Shown: positions 7,000 through 15,420, counted from the first letter of the stretch. The stretch is DNA of 22,583 nucleotides from Pseudomonadota bacterium (GCA_023390415.1 JAEWCW010000108.1:1-22583); one strand, 5' to 3'. Translations and numbers: made by a program. The notes: generated by a model not told the origin, from the letters alone.

Positions 7000-8758
7000 G
7001 GGCGCCGATCACCTCCACGAAAGCCGCACCATAACGCTCCAGTTTCGCCGCGCCGACCCCCGACACGCGCGACAGGGCCTGAAGACTCGTCGGCTTGAGT
7101 TCCGCCATCTCGCGAAGCGTGGAATCGTGGAAGATGACATAGGGCGGAACGCCGAGCTCCGCGGCGAGGTCGCGGCGCCGGGTGCGAAGCGCTTCGAACA
7201 GCGGATCGTGCGGATAATCACGCTGGTCCCGGCCCTTGCGGCGGCGCTCGCGCTTGGGCGGGATCACGATCTCGAGCCGTTCCTCGCCTTTCAGGATCGG
7301 CCGGGCGCCGGGGCCGAAGGAGAGGCCCCCGAAATCGTCGGCGCGCAGCGCGTCGCGCGCAAGCAGCGCCCGGGCGACGGGCTTGATCAGCGCAAGCTCC
7401 TCCTCGTCGGCGATCCCGAAGACGGAAAGGCGGTGGTGGCCGAACGAATGGACTTTCTCGGTCTCGCGTCCGGCGAGGACGTCGCTGAGGTGCTGGATTC
7501 CGAACCGCATCTCGGTGCGGAACGCGGCCGAAAGCAGCTTGCGGGCGGCCTCCGTGGCGTCGACCGTGCTCGGCGGCGCGAGGCAATTGTCGCAATTCCC
7601 GCAGGTCTCCGGTGGCTGCTCCCCGAAATGCCGGAGGAGGAGCGCGCGTCTGCACCCTGCCGTCTCCACCAATGAAGCGAGCGCGTTCAGCCTCTGCCGC
7701 TCGCCGCCGCGCCGCTCCTCGGCGACCTCGGTCTCGATCCGGCGGCGGGCGCGGGCGAAATCCTCGGCGCCCCAGAACAGCCAGGCCTCCGAAGGGTCGC
7801 CGTCGCGCCCGGCACGCCCGGTCTCCTGATAATAAGCCTCGATCGATTTCGGGATTCCGGCGTGGGCGACGAAGCGCACGTCCGGCTTGTCGATGCCCAT
7901 GCCGAAGGCGACGGTCGCGACCATCACCATCTCTTCCGATTTGACGAAGGCGGCCTGATTGCGCGTGCGCACCCGCGCGTCGAGTCCTGCATGGTAGGGG
8001 AGGACGGGCCGGCCGCCGGTGCCGAGTTGCTCGGCCAGCTTCTCAGCCTTGTCGCGGCTCGGCACGTAGACAATCCCAGGCCCGGGCTGCTCGGCGAGCA
8101 GGGCCTTGAGCTGGGCCGTCGCGCCGTCACGCGGGCGGACGTGGTAACGGATGTTGGGGCGATCGAATCCCGCGAGAACGAGGCCGTCCTCCGGGATGCC
8201 GAGCTGGACGAGGATGTCCGCGCGGGTCCGGTGGTCCGCCGTCGCGGTCAGCGCCAGCCGCGGAACGTCGCCGAGCCCGTCGAGCAGAGGCCGGAGCAGG
8301 CGGTAATCCGGGCGGAAGTCATGGCCCCATTCGGAGACGCAATGCGCCTCGTCGATCGCCACCAGGGCGATGGGCAGGTTCCGGATCAAATTGGCGAAGC
8401 CGGCGCCCGTCGCGCGCTCCGGCGCCACGTAGAGCAGGTCGAGATCGCCGGCGCGGAGCCGCCGCACCGTCTCCTCGCGATTCTCGTCCGCCGAGGTGAG
8501 CGAGGCGGCGCGAATCCCGAAGGCCTCCGCGGCGCGGATCTGGTCGTGCATCAGTGCGATCAGCGGCGAGACGACCAGGGCCGTTCCGGGTCTCGCCAGC
8601 CCCGGCACCTGGTAGCAGAGCGACTTGCCCGCACCGGTCGGCATCACCGCCAGCGTGTGCCTGCCGGACATGACCCGGCCGACGACCTGTTCCTGCACGC
8701 CCCGGAAGCCCGAAAAGCCGAAGGTTTCGCGGAGAATGTCGAGTGGTGCGGGGGCCAT
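6986..8758 (-). CDS. recQ: ATP-dependent DNA helicase RecQ
   Basis: A 590-residue RecQ-family 3'-5' helicase, near the usual ~600. It has FRGVQEQVV (motif 0), Walker A MPTGAGKS (39-46), DEAHC (136-140), motif III LTATAD, HAGL in motif IV and QETGRAGRDG motif VI (311-320). The RecQ-C zinc site is Cys369, Cys386, Cys389 and Cys392 (CGNCDNC). A winged-helix region follows, and the C-terminal HRDC domain spans roughly 510-585. It unwinds recombination intermediates and stalled forks. The start is the ATG at 8758, at the proper distance from motif 0. It shares its transcript with the DUF442 gene and is divergent from infC. Confidence 0.96.
   Translation of the reverse strand: MAPAPLDILRETFGFSGFRGVQEQVVGRVMSGRHTLAVMPTGAGKSLCYQVPGLARPGTALVVSPLIALMHDQIRAAEAFGIRAASLTSADENREETVRRLRAGDLDLLYVAPERATGAGFANLIRNLPIALVAIDEAHCVSEWGHDFRPDYRLLRPLLDGLGDVPRLALTATADHRTRADILVQLGIPEDGLVLAGFDRPNIRYHVRPRDGATAQLKALLAEQPGPGIVYVPSRDKAEKLAEQLGTGGRPVLPYHAGLDARVRTRNQAAFVKSEEMVMVATVAFGMGIDKPDVRFVAHAGIPKSIEAYYQETGRAGRDGDPSEAWLFWGAEDFARARRRIETEVAEERRGGERQRLNALASLVETAGCRRALLLRHFGEQPPETCGNCDNCLAPPSTVDATEAARKLLSAAFRTEMRFGIQHLSDVLAGRETEKVHSFGHHRLSVFGIADEEELALIKPVARALLARDALRADDFGGLSFGPGARPILKGEERLEIVIPPKRERRRKGRDQRDYPHDPLFEALRTRRRDLAAELGVPPYVIFHDSTLREMAELKPTSLQALSRVSGVGAAKLERYGAAFVEVIGAHEAA
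7007..7016 (-). promoter_or_regulatory. Full-length Shine-Dalgarno of the DUF442 gene
   Basis: On the minus strand GGAGGTGATC lies 7 nt before the ATG at 6999. It is the exact complement of the conserved 16S rRNA 3' tail GATCACCTCC over ten bases. It lies within the last codons of recQ, so the downstream gene can be initiated strongly on the recQ transcript. Confidence 0.8.
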
Positions 8759-8814
8759 CGCCCTCGCTTAGCCGTCCCGCGGACCCGAAGTCCACGCCGC
8801 CAGCGGCCGGCCGA

Positions 8815-8832
8815 GCCCCGCGTCCTCGGGGC
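8815..8832. repeat. Short inverted repeat between recQ and infC
   Basis: GCCCCG (8815-8820) and CGGGGC (8827-8832) form a perfect 6-bp hairpin with a 6-nt loop in the divergent recQ-infC intergenic region. It could be in the 5' leader of either gene. No T-run follows on either strand. Function unknown; such short GC arms can also occur by chance in this GC-rich DNA. Confidence 0.35.
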
Positions 8833-8911
8833 AACAGGTGCGGTGGAAAAGCAACGGCTTGCCTCGCCCCCTCCTTTCAATCCGGCGTCCGAGCGATTAC
8901 CTCTCCGCCGT

Positions 8912-8948
8912 TTCGAATCCTCGAGGAGATACTGCTATACGTCCGCCA
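8912..8948 (+). promoter_or_regulatory. infC start region: candidate extended -10 and Shine-Dalgarno
   Basis: Two overlapping signals are seen. TGCTATACG (8933-8941) resembles an extended -10 element, with TTCGAA (8912-8917) a weak -35; it would place transcription start next to the ATG at 8949. Alternatively GAGGAG (8923-8928) is a good Shine-Dalgarno 8 nt before an in-frame ATA at 8937 but 20 nt from the ATG. Both cannot be the main route of expression. Which one is used cannot be settled from sequence alone. Confidence 0.4.
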
Positions 8949-9479
8949 ATGATCCGGCGCCCGCAGGCGCCGCCCCTGAACGGCCCCCGCTACAACGAAT
9001 TCATCTCCGTGCCGAAGGTGCGCGTGATCGATGAAAATGGCGAGAATCTCGGGGTCATGCTGACCGCCGAAGCGATCGAGCAGGCCGCCGATGTCGGCCT
9101 GGACCTCGTCGAGGTCTCGCCCAATGCGGATCCGCCCGTCTGCAAGTTCCTGGACGTCGGCAAGTTCAAGTACGAGGCCCAGAAGAAGGCCAACCTCGCC
9201 CGCAAGACCCAGAAGACGCAGGAGATCAAGGAGATCAAGATGCGTCCGAACATCGACGACCATGATTACGACACGAAGATGAAGAAGGTGAACGACTTCA
9301 TCGGCGAGGGCGACAAGGTCAAGGTGACGCTGCGCTTCCGCGGCCGCGAGCTTGCTCACGGCGAGCTTGGCATGCGCCTGCTCCAGCGCGTCCAGGGCGA
9401 CGTGGCGGATATCGCCAAGGTCGAGCAGCATCCGCGCATGGAAGGGCGCCAGATGCTCATGGTGCTGGCGCCGAAGTAG
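8949..9479 (+). CDS. infC: Translation initiation factor IF-3
   Basis: 176 residues from the ATG at 8949, matching IF-3 length. The N-domain contains RYNEFISVPKVRVIDENGEN and VGLDLVEVSPNADPPVCKFLD. The lysine-rich linker follows (KFKYEAQKKAN...KTQEIKEIKMRPNI), and the C-domain has VKVTLRFRGRE and ends RMEGRQMLMVLAPK. IF-3 binds the 30S subunit, prevents 50S joining and rejects wrong start codons. An in-frame ATA at 8937 has a better-spaced Shine-Dalgarno, so the protein could be four residues longer; rare start codons are known for infC in other bacteria. rpmI and rplT do not follow; a hairpin and a TonB receptor gene do. Confidence 0.95.
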   Translation: MIRRPQAPPLNGPRYNEFISVPKVRVIDENGENLGVMLTAEAIEQAADVGLDLVEVSPNADPPVCKFLDVGKFKYEAQKKANLARKTQKTQEIKEIKMRPNIDDHDYDTKMKKVNDFIGEGDKVKVTLRFRGRELAHGELGMRLLQRVQGDVADIAKVEQHPRMEGRQMLMVLAPK

Positions 9480-9508
9480 CAGGAAGCGCTCGTATCGAGC
9501 CCTCGAAG

Positions 9509-9541
9509 CGGGCGGGGCGGCCAAGACGGTCGCCCCGCCCG
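9509..9541 (+). terminator. Hairpin downstream of infC
   Basis: CGGGCGGGGCG (9509-9519) pairs perfectly with CGCCCCGCCCG (9531-9541), giving an 11-bp GC stem with an 11-nt loop, 30 bp after the infC stop. No T-run follows (TTCGCGTCT), so it is either a weak intrinsic terminator or a 3'-end stabilising structure. Confidence 0.6.
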
Positions 9542-9543
9542 TT

Positions 9544-9737
9544 CGCGTCTAAATCCAGCATTCCGTAACGGCATTTCGATGGGTGCCGTAGAACTGCCGT
9601 TTCAATTCGAAACCGAATAGTTGCGCAAATGCAATAATCCCCGGTTTCGCGCCGAAAATTCGCGCGTTTCCGCTGGCTCGCGGCACCACCATGGGTTAGC
9701 TCTCCCTCAAACAAAGATAAATTCGGGAGGGTCTGAA
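9544..9737 (+). promoter_or_regulatory. Upstream regulatory region of the TonB receptor gene
   Basis: A 194-bp gene-free stretch, visibly less GC-rich than its surroundings. It contains several dyads: ACGGCA (9568-9573)-N10-TGCCGT (9584-9589) with a second TGCCGT copy at 9595-9600, the palindrome TTGCGCAA (9621-9628), and TTTCG-CGC-CGAAA (9645-9657). GGGAGG (9725-9730) is the ribosome site, 7 nt before the ATG. No convincing -35/-10 pair was identified. The dyads suggest binding sites for a regulator, but none is encoded nearby. Confidence 0.4.
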
Positions 9738-12593
9738 ATGTCGAAATATACTTGGCTGCTGTCTGCAGGCTTCGCGGCGATCGCGACCCCCGCCTTTGCT
9801 CAGCAGGACACCACCCAGACGACGACGAGCCCGACCGAGGAAGCCGCCGTCGATCAGGGCGGCACGCAAAGCGACATCATCGTCACCGCCCAGGGCCGTA
9901 CCCAGGCGCTCCAGGACGTGCCTCTGGCCGTCACTGCCGTCGGCGGCGAGGCCATGCAGAATTCGGGTGCCAGCGACATCCGCCAGCTCAACCAGCTCGC
10001 GCCGTCGCTCCTGGTCTCCTCGACCGGCTCCGAGTCCAACGGCTCGGCCCGTATCCGCGGCATCGGCACGGTCGGCGACAATCCCGGCCTCGAAAGCTCG
10101 GTCGCCGTCTTCATCGACGGCGTCTACCGCTCGCGCTCCGGCATCGGCCTCAACGAGCTCGGTGAGATCGAACGCGTCGAGGTTCTGCGCGGTCCGCAGG
10201 GCACCCTGTTCGGCCGCAACGCCTCGGCCGGTCTCATCCACGTGATCAGCCGTCGGCCGGAGTTCGAGTTCGCCGGGCAGGCCGAGCTCACCTATGGCAA
10301 TTACGACTTCATGCGCGGCCAGCTCGGCCTCACGGGGCCGCTCTCAGACACGGTCGCATTCCGGCTCGACGTGGTCGGCGCCCGCCGCGACGGCTTCTAC
10401 GACGTCGTCAACGCAGCAGGCGGGACCGAGAATGACGTCAACGACCGCAACCGCTTCTTTACCCGCGCCCAACTGCTGTTCGAGCCGAACGACGATCTCT
10501 CGATCCGCCTGATCGGCGACTATACGACCCGCGACGAAAGCTGCTGCGGCGCCGTCTACACGGAGATGCGCGAGGCGTTCGATCCGACGCCGGGCGTTCC
10601 GGGCGACTATCAGTATCGCGCCGGCGACAGCCGGATCGTCGCTCTGATGCGCCGGATGGGCGCGATCTTCCCGTCGGCGGGGGACCCCTATAATCGCGAG
10701 ATCGCGATCACGCCGGGCCAGACCTACCGCAACGACACGCGGGACTACGGCGTCTCCGCGCAGATCGACTACGATTTCGGCAACGTGAACCTGACCTCGA
10801 TCACGGCCTACCGCCACTACAAGGCGGGCGGCGCGGCCGATATCGACTATGGCAATCTCGATCTGCTCGTCCGTGAGGACGACGGCAACGTCTTCCGCCG
10901 CTTCAACACCATCACGCAGGAGCTGAGGCTCCAGGGCTCCGCCTTCGGCGGGGTGCTGGACTGGCTGGTCGGCGGCTATTTCGCCAGCGAGGACCTGCTC
11001 GTCGCGGACAACACGATGTTCGGCTCGCAATATGGGCCCTTCGCGGCCTGTCGTGCGCTGGCCGGAAGTGCGCTCGCGCCGTCGGCGATCGTCGCGCTCA
11101 CCGATCCTGCGCAGCCGGGCTGTCTCACCAACGCCCCGCTGGCGCCGCTCGACGGTCGCCGCGCCTTCAGCGGCAACCTGATCCAGCAGCTCACCGCGGG
11201 CGGCGTGCCGCTCGCGCAGGCGCAGGGCATCGCCACCGTCTTCCTGCAGTCGTTCGACCGGCTGAGCCAGGTCCGCAACCTCGGCGATCAGCGCGCCAAC
11301 TACCACCAGGACAGCACCAACTGGGCGCTGTTCACCCACAATATCTTCAACATCACCGACCAGCTGAGCCTGACGCTGGGCGCGCGCTACACGCATGAGA
11401 ACAAGGAGTTCTCGGCCGATTTCAACAACAACAACACGATCTGCCCCACCCAGCAGCAGGCCCTCGCTCCGTTCCTGTCGGGTCCGCTGGCGCCGGCTCT
11501 CGGCGCCACCGCGGGCGGAATCATCACCCTCTCCTGCGTCGGCAACTCGAGCAGCGCGCTCAACGCGCTGAACCTCCAGGACGAGCTGAGCGAGGGCGAA
11601 TGGACCGGCACCGCCGTCCTGTCCTACCGGCCGAACAACCAGTGGATGGTTTATGGCGGCTATTCGCGCGGCTACAAGGCGGGCGGCTACAACCTCGATC
11701 GCTCGGACCTCGGCAGCGCGGTGTTCCCGCGCACCAATGCCGACGCCGCCAACCTGCGCTTCGCGCCGGAGATCGTCGATGCCTATGAGGTCGGCTTCAA
11801 GTACACGACCCGTCCGCTGACCCTGAACGTCGCCGCCTTCTTCCAGCGCTTCCGGGACTTCCAGCTCAACACGTTCAACGGCACGGTGTTCATTGTCCAG
11901 AACATCAACGGCTGCTCGGACTTGGTCGGGGGAAGCACGACGGATTCGGACCAGGAAGGCGCCAACGCCGCCGGCCGCGGCACCTGCTCGCCGGACGACG
12001 TCGAGCATGGCGTGACCTCGAGCGGCGTCGAGATCGAGGCGCAGCTCCGGCCTCGCCGGGATCTCGCCATCAACCTCGGCTACACCTACACAAGGGCCCG
12101 CTATAACGACGATCTCGTCGGCAGCTCGAACGGCGAGGCGCTCGATCCGGCGCTGTTCCTGCTCGCCGGGCAGCAGATGTCGAACGCGCCGCCCCATGTC
12201 GTCACCAGCTCGCTGTCCTACACGCCCGATCTCGGCGGAAGCGGCCTCTCCGGCCTCATCTACGTCGACGGCCGCCTGACTTCGGACTTCAACACGGGCT
12301 CCGACCTGTTCCCGGAGAAGGAGCAGGACAGCTTCTTCGTGATGAACGCTCGTATCGGCATCCGCGGGCCCGAGCAACGCTGGGCGCTCGAGCTGTGGGC
12401 GCAGAACCTGCTCGATACTCAGTACCAGCAGGTGGCGTTCAGCGGCCCGCTGCAGAGCAGCGGCCCGAACAACGGCACGATCGCGCAGGTCCGCCAGTTC
12501 GGCTCGCCGACCTCGGCGATCTCGAACCAGGTGTTCATGTCCTACCTGGCCGAGCCGCGCACCTTCGGGATCACCGGCCGCTTCCGCTTCTAG
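9738..12593 (+). CDS. TonB-dependent outer-membrane receptor
   Basis: 951 residues from the ATG at 9738, chosen for the GGGAGG 7 nt upstream and the signal peptide (cleavage likely after AFA, residue 21). A TonB-box-like SDIIVTA (45-51) precedes the plug domain (about 55-175: VPLAVTAVGGE, ARIRGIGT, FIDGVYRSRSG, IERVEVLRGPQGTLFGRNASAG). A 22-strand barrel follows, ending in phenylalanine (TFGITGRFRF), as expected for BAM-mediated insertion. It imports a large or scarce ligand using TonB energy. The ligand cannot be named: no substrate-degradation, siderophore or sensor gene adjoins it. All eight mature-protein cysteines are in local pairs (269/270, 438/462, 569/600, 726/750), probably in surface loops. 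Confidence 0.93.
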   Translation: MSKYTWLLSAGFAAIATPAFAQQDTTQTTTSPTEEAAVDQGGTQSDIIVTAQGRTQALQDVPLAVTAVGGEAMQNSGASDIRQLNQLAPSLLVSSTGSESNGSARIRGIGTVGDNPGLESSVAVFIDGVYRSRSGIGLNELGEIERVEVLRGPQGTLFGRNASAGLIHVISRRPEFEFAGQAELTYGNYDFMRGQLGLTGPLSDTVAFRLDVVGARRDGFYDVVNAAGGTENDVNDRNRFFTRAQLLFEPNDDLSIRLIGDYTTRDESCCGAVYTEMREAFDPTPGVPGDYQYRAGDSRIVALMRRMGAIFPSAGDPYNREIAITPGQTYRNDTRDYGVSAQIDYDFGNVNLTSITAYRHYKAGGAADIDYGNLDLLVREDDGNVFRRFNTITQELRLQGSAFGGVLDWLVGGYFASEDLLVADNTMFGSQYGPFAACRALAGSALAPSAIVALTDPAQPGCLTNAPLAPLDGRRAFSGNLIQQLTAGGVPLAQAQGIATVFLQSFDRLSQVRNLGDQRANYHQDSTNWALFTHNIFNITDQLSLTLGARYTHENKEFSADFNNNNTICPTQQQALAPFLSGPLAPALGATAGGIITLSCVGNSSSALNALNLQDELSEGEWTGTAVLSYRPNNQWMVYGGYSRGYKAGGYNLDRSDLGSAVFPRTNADAANLRFAPEIVDAYEVGFKYTTRPLTLNVAAFFQRFRDFQLNTFNGTVFIVQNINGCSDLVGGSTTDSDQEGANAAGRGTCSPDDVEHGVTSSGVEIEAQLRPRRDLAINLGYTYTRARYNDDLVGSSNGEALDPALFLLAGQQMSNAPPHVVTSSLSYTPDLGGSGLSGLIYVDGRLTSDFNTGSDLFPEKEQDSFFVMNARIGIRGPEQRWALELWAQNLLDTQYQQVAFSGPLQSSGPNNGTIAQVRQFGSPTSAISNQVFMSYLAEPRTFGITGRFRF

Positions 12594-12617
12594 AGCGGGG
12601 GTCTGGGGAGGGGAGAG

Positions 12618-12652
12618 GGCCCTCGCCGGTAACGGCGGGGGCCTTTCTCTTT
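12618..12652 (+). terminator. Intrinsic terminator after the TonB receptor gene
   Basis: GGCCCTCGCCG (12618-12628) pairs with CGGCGGGGGCC (12633-12643), an 11-bp stem with one G-T pair and a GTAA loop, followed by TTTCTCTTT. This is a good rho-independent terminator on the plus strand. It lies between the convergent receptor and glnD genes and ends 6 nt before the glnD stop. On the minus strand no T-run follows. Confidence 0.82.
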
Positions 12653-12657
12653 GCGCC

Positions 12658-15411
12658 TCAGCCGGCGGCGGCCTTGCGGCGTTCGGCCTGGGCCTCGGCG
12701 GCGGGCGCCGCTGCCACCAGCAGCCGTCCCTCCAATGCTTTGATCCGCGCCGGGGTCTCGATCTTCCGCCCCTCGAGGTCGGTCAGATAGAAGACGTCCA
12801 CCGCCCGCTCGCCATAGGTCGCGATATGGGCGGAATGGATGATCGCCTTGGAGTCCGAGATGGCGCGGGCAAGGCCGCTCAGCAGGGCGGCGCGATCGCG
12901 GGCATTGACCTCGACCACCGTGTAGCGTGTCGAGGCCTCGTTACTGACGAAGACTGCAGGCTCGATCCGGAAGGCCTCGGCGCGAACCTTCGGCAGCGCC
13001 TTGGCCTCGAGCCGCGCCATTGCCGGCTCTTCGCCTGCGACCGCGGCAAGCACGGCCTTGTCGAGCCGGCGGAGCTGGTGGGGATCGTCGAAGGGCTCGC
13101 CAGCGCCGTCCTGGATCAGGAAATTGTCGAGCGCCATGCCGTCATTGGTGGTGTGGATTCGGGCGTCGATGATGTTTGCGCCGGCAAGGCTGATCGCCGC
13201 CGCCAGCCGGTAGAAAAGGCCGGGCCGGTCCTTGGCGTAGACGGTGATGAGGGTCGCGCCGCGTTCGGGCTGGATGCTGACCGCGAGCGGCTTGGCGCGA
13301 CGCGGGTTGCGATCCGCCGCATCGACGAAGCGCGCATTCTTCTCCTGCACGTCGATCGGCTCGGCCAGCCAGTAACTGTCGGGCAGCCGCCAGGCGAGCC
13401 GGGTGAAGTGCGGGTCGTCCCAACCGATCCGCTCCCCGAGCTCGGCCTGGATCGCCGCAACGCGCTCGCTTCGGCCCTTATGCATGTGGCCGAGGCGGAG
13501 CAGCTCCTCAGCGGAATCGAAAAGCTGGCGAAGGAGCTGCCGCTTCCAGCCGTTCCAGACGCCAGGGCCGACGGCGCGGATATCGACGACGGTGAGGATG
13601 AAGAGCAGGCGAAGCCGCTCCGGGCTTTTGACCCGCTCGGCGAAATCCTGGATCGTCTTCGGGTCGGAGAGGTCGCGCTTGAAGGCGGTGGCCGACATCA
13701 GGAGGTGCCACCGCACCAGCCAGGCCACGGTCTCGGTCTCGGCGGGGCTGAGGCCGAGACGCGGGCACAGCTCGCGCGCCACCTCGGCACCGAGCACGCT
13801 GTGATCGCCGCCGCGGCCCTTGGCGATGTCGTGGAGCAGGACCGCCACGTAAAGCACCCGGCGCGAGGCGAGCTGCTTCATCAGCGCCGCGGCGAGCGGA
13901 TGGTCGTCCTTGAGGTCGCCTTTCTCGATCTGGGCGAGCAGGCCGATGGCGCGGATCGAATGCTCGTCCACCGTATAATGGTGGTACATGTCGAACTGCA
14001 TCTGGGCGACGACCCGGCCGAAATCGGGAACGAAGCGGCCGAATATTCCCGCCTCGTTCATCCATCTCAGCACCGTTTCCGGATCCCGCGGGCTTGTGAG
14101 GATGTCGAGGAACAGGGCGTTGGCCCGCGGATCCGCGCGGACCTGCGCATCGATCAGCCGAGCGTCGCGGCCTGTCGTTCGCATGGCGAGCGGATGAATC
14201 TCCAGGCCGTAGCGGTCGGCGAGCGCGAACAGCTCGATGAGCCGCACCGGATCCTCGGCGAAGAAATCGTCGCGCGGAAGCGCGAGCCGGCCGCGGTCGA
14301 GCAGGAAGCCGTTGAGCTTGCCGGGCCGGCGCTGGATAGCCGGCAGACCGAAGCGGCGGCCGCGGCGGGCGAAGCGCTCGTCAAGATGGGCGAGGAACAG
14401 GCCGGAAAGGTCGCCCACGGCCTTCGCGTGGAGAAAATAGTGGCGCATGAAGCGCTCCACCGGCGATTTGCCGGGCCGATCGGCATAGTTCATCCGCCGC
14501 GCGATCTCGCGCTGATAGTCGAAGGTCAGCCGCTCCTCGGCGCGGCCGGAGACGATGTGCAGATGGCACCGCACAGCCCAGAGGAAGCGCTCCGCCTTCT
14601 GGAACAGCCGGAGCTCGGCGGGCGAGAGCAGGCCGGTCTCGACGAGGTCGGGGACGGAGCCGACCTGGAAGGCATATTTGCCGATCCAGTAGAGGGCGTG
14701 GAGGTCGCGGAGGCCACCCTTGCCGTCCTTGACGTTGGGCTCGACGACGTAGCGGCTGTCGCCGAGGCGGCGGTGGCGCTCGTTGCGCTCTTCCAGCTTC
14801 TCGGCGGTGAAGGCGGCGATCTCGGCGGGACTCGGACGGTTGCGCCCCGCCTCGACCCGGTCCCACAGCGATTCGTCGCCCCAGACGTAGCGCGCCTCCA
14901 TCAGCGCCGTTCGCACCGTATGGTCGCTCGCGGCGATCCGGCCGAGCTCGTCCAAGGAGCGCACCGACTGGCCGACCTTCAGCTTCAGGTCCCAGAGCAG
15001 ATAGAGGATCGATTCGACGACCCGCTCGGACCAGGGCGTCGGCTTCCATGGCGTCACGAAGGCAAGGTCGACGTCGGAATGAAGCGCCATCTCGCCCCGC
15101 CCATAGCCCCCGACCGCCATCACGAGCAGCCGCTCGGCCGCCGTCGGATTGGCGACCGGATGCTCGGCAAGCGCGTAGTCGTGGACGAGACGAACGACCT
15201 GGTCGGTAAGGAAGGCGTAGGAGGCGGCGGCCTCGCTGCCCTGCCACGGCTTCTCCTCCAGCCGCCGGGCGATCTCCGCCCGCCCGTCGGCGAGCGCGGT
15301 ACGAAGGACTTGGGTCGCCCTCTTGCGGGAGGCGCCGGCCAGCGCATCGGCCAGCGTCCTTCGGTCGACGATCGCGCGGCGATTGGGGATCGAGGCGAAG
15401 CGTGTGGCCAT
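12658..15411 (-). CDS. glnD: Bifunctional PII uridylyltransferase / uridylyl-removing enzyme
   Basis: A 917-residue protein with the full GlnD architecture. The nucleotidyltransferase domain has GGYGRGEMALHSDVDL (101-116; metal-binding Asp113 and Asp115). The HD hydrolase domain has LLHDIAKGRGGDH (His527, Asp528). Two C-terminal ACT domains start near 716 (TLITVYAKDRPGLFYRLA) and 828 (TVVEVNARDRAALLSGLA). It uridylylates PII under nitrogen limitation and removes UMP when glutamine, sensed by the ACT domains, is high. The PII genes (glnB/glnK) are not in the window. The ATG at 15411 is preceded by AGGGG; only 9 bp separate it from the mutS stop, so it is cotranscribed with mutS. Confidence 0.97.
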   Translation of the reverse strand: MATRFASIPNRRAIVDRRTLADALAGASRKRATQVLRTALADGRAEIARRLEEKPWQGSEAAASYAFLTDQVVRLVHDYALAEHPVANPTAAERLLVMAVGGYGRGEMALHSDVDLAFVTPWKPTPWSERVVESILYLLWDLKLKVGQSVRSLDELGRIAASDHTVRTALMEARYVWGDESLWDRVEAGRNRPSPAEIAAFTAEKLEERNERHRRLGDSRYVVEPNVKDGKGGLRDLHALYWIGKYAFQVGSVPDLVETGLLSPAELRLFQKAERFLWAVRCHLHIVSGRAEERLTFDYQREIARRMNYADRPGKSPVERFMRHYFLHAKAVGDLSGLFLAHLDERFARRGRRFGLPAIQRRPGKLNGFLLDRGRLALPRDDFFAEDPVRLIELFALADRYGLEIHPLAMRTTGRDARLIDAQVRADPRANALFLDILTSPRDPETVLRWMNEAGIFGRFVPDFGRVVAQMQFDMYHHYTVDEHSIRAIGLLAQIEKGDLKDDHPLAAALMKQLASRRVLYVAVLLHDIAKGRGGDHSVLGAEVARELCPRLGLSPAETETVAWLVRWHLLMSATAFKRDLSDPKTIQDFAERVKSPERLRLLFILTVVDIRAVGPGVWNGWKRQLLRQLFDSAEELLRLGHMHKGRSERVAAIQAELGERIGWDDPHFTRLAWRLPDSYWLAEPIDVQEKNARFVDAADRNPRRAKPLAVSIQPERGATLITVYAKDRPGLFYRLAAAISLAGANIIDARIHTTNDGMALDNFLIQDGAGEPFDDPHQLRRLDKAVLAAVAGEEPAMARLEAKALPKVRAEAFRIEPAVFVSNEASTRYTVVEVNARDRAALLSGLARAISDSKAIIHSAHIATYGERAVDVFYLTDLEGRKIETPARIKALEGRLLVAAAPAAEAQAERRKAAAG

Positions 15412-15420
15412 CGCCCCTGA

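Noticed and set aside
9621..9737. Extended N-terminus of the TonB receptor from 9621
   Set aside because: The extension would bury the signal peptide and spans an intergenic region with dyads; the ATG at 9738 has a clear Shine-Dalgarno and signal sequence.
10344..12377. 677-codon open frame antisense to the TonB receptor
   Set aside because: Shadow of strong codon bias in the receptor gene; no motifs, no ribosome site, low-complexity Val/Arg/Ala/Glu composition.
12826..15420. 864-codon open frame antisense to glnD
   Set aside because: Very long, but glnD has complete catalytic motifs on the minus strand; the plus frame has no recognisable domain and no plausible start signal.
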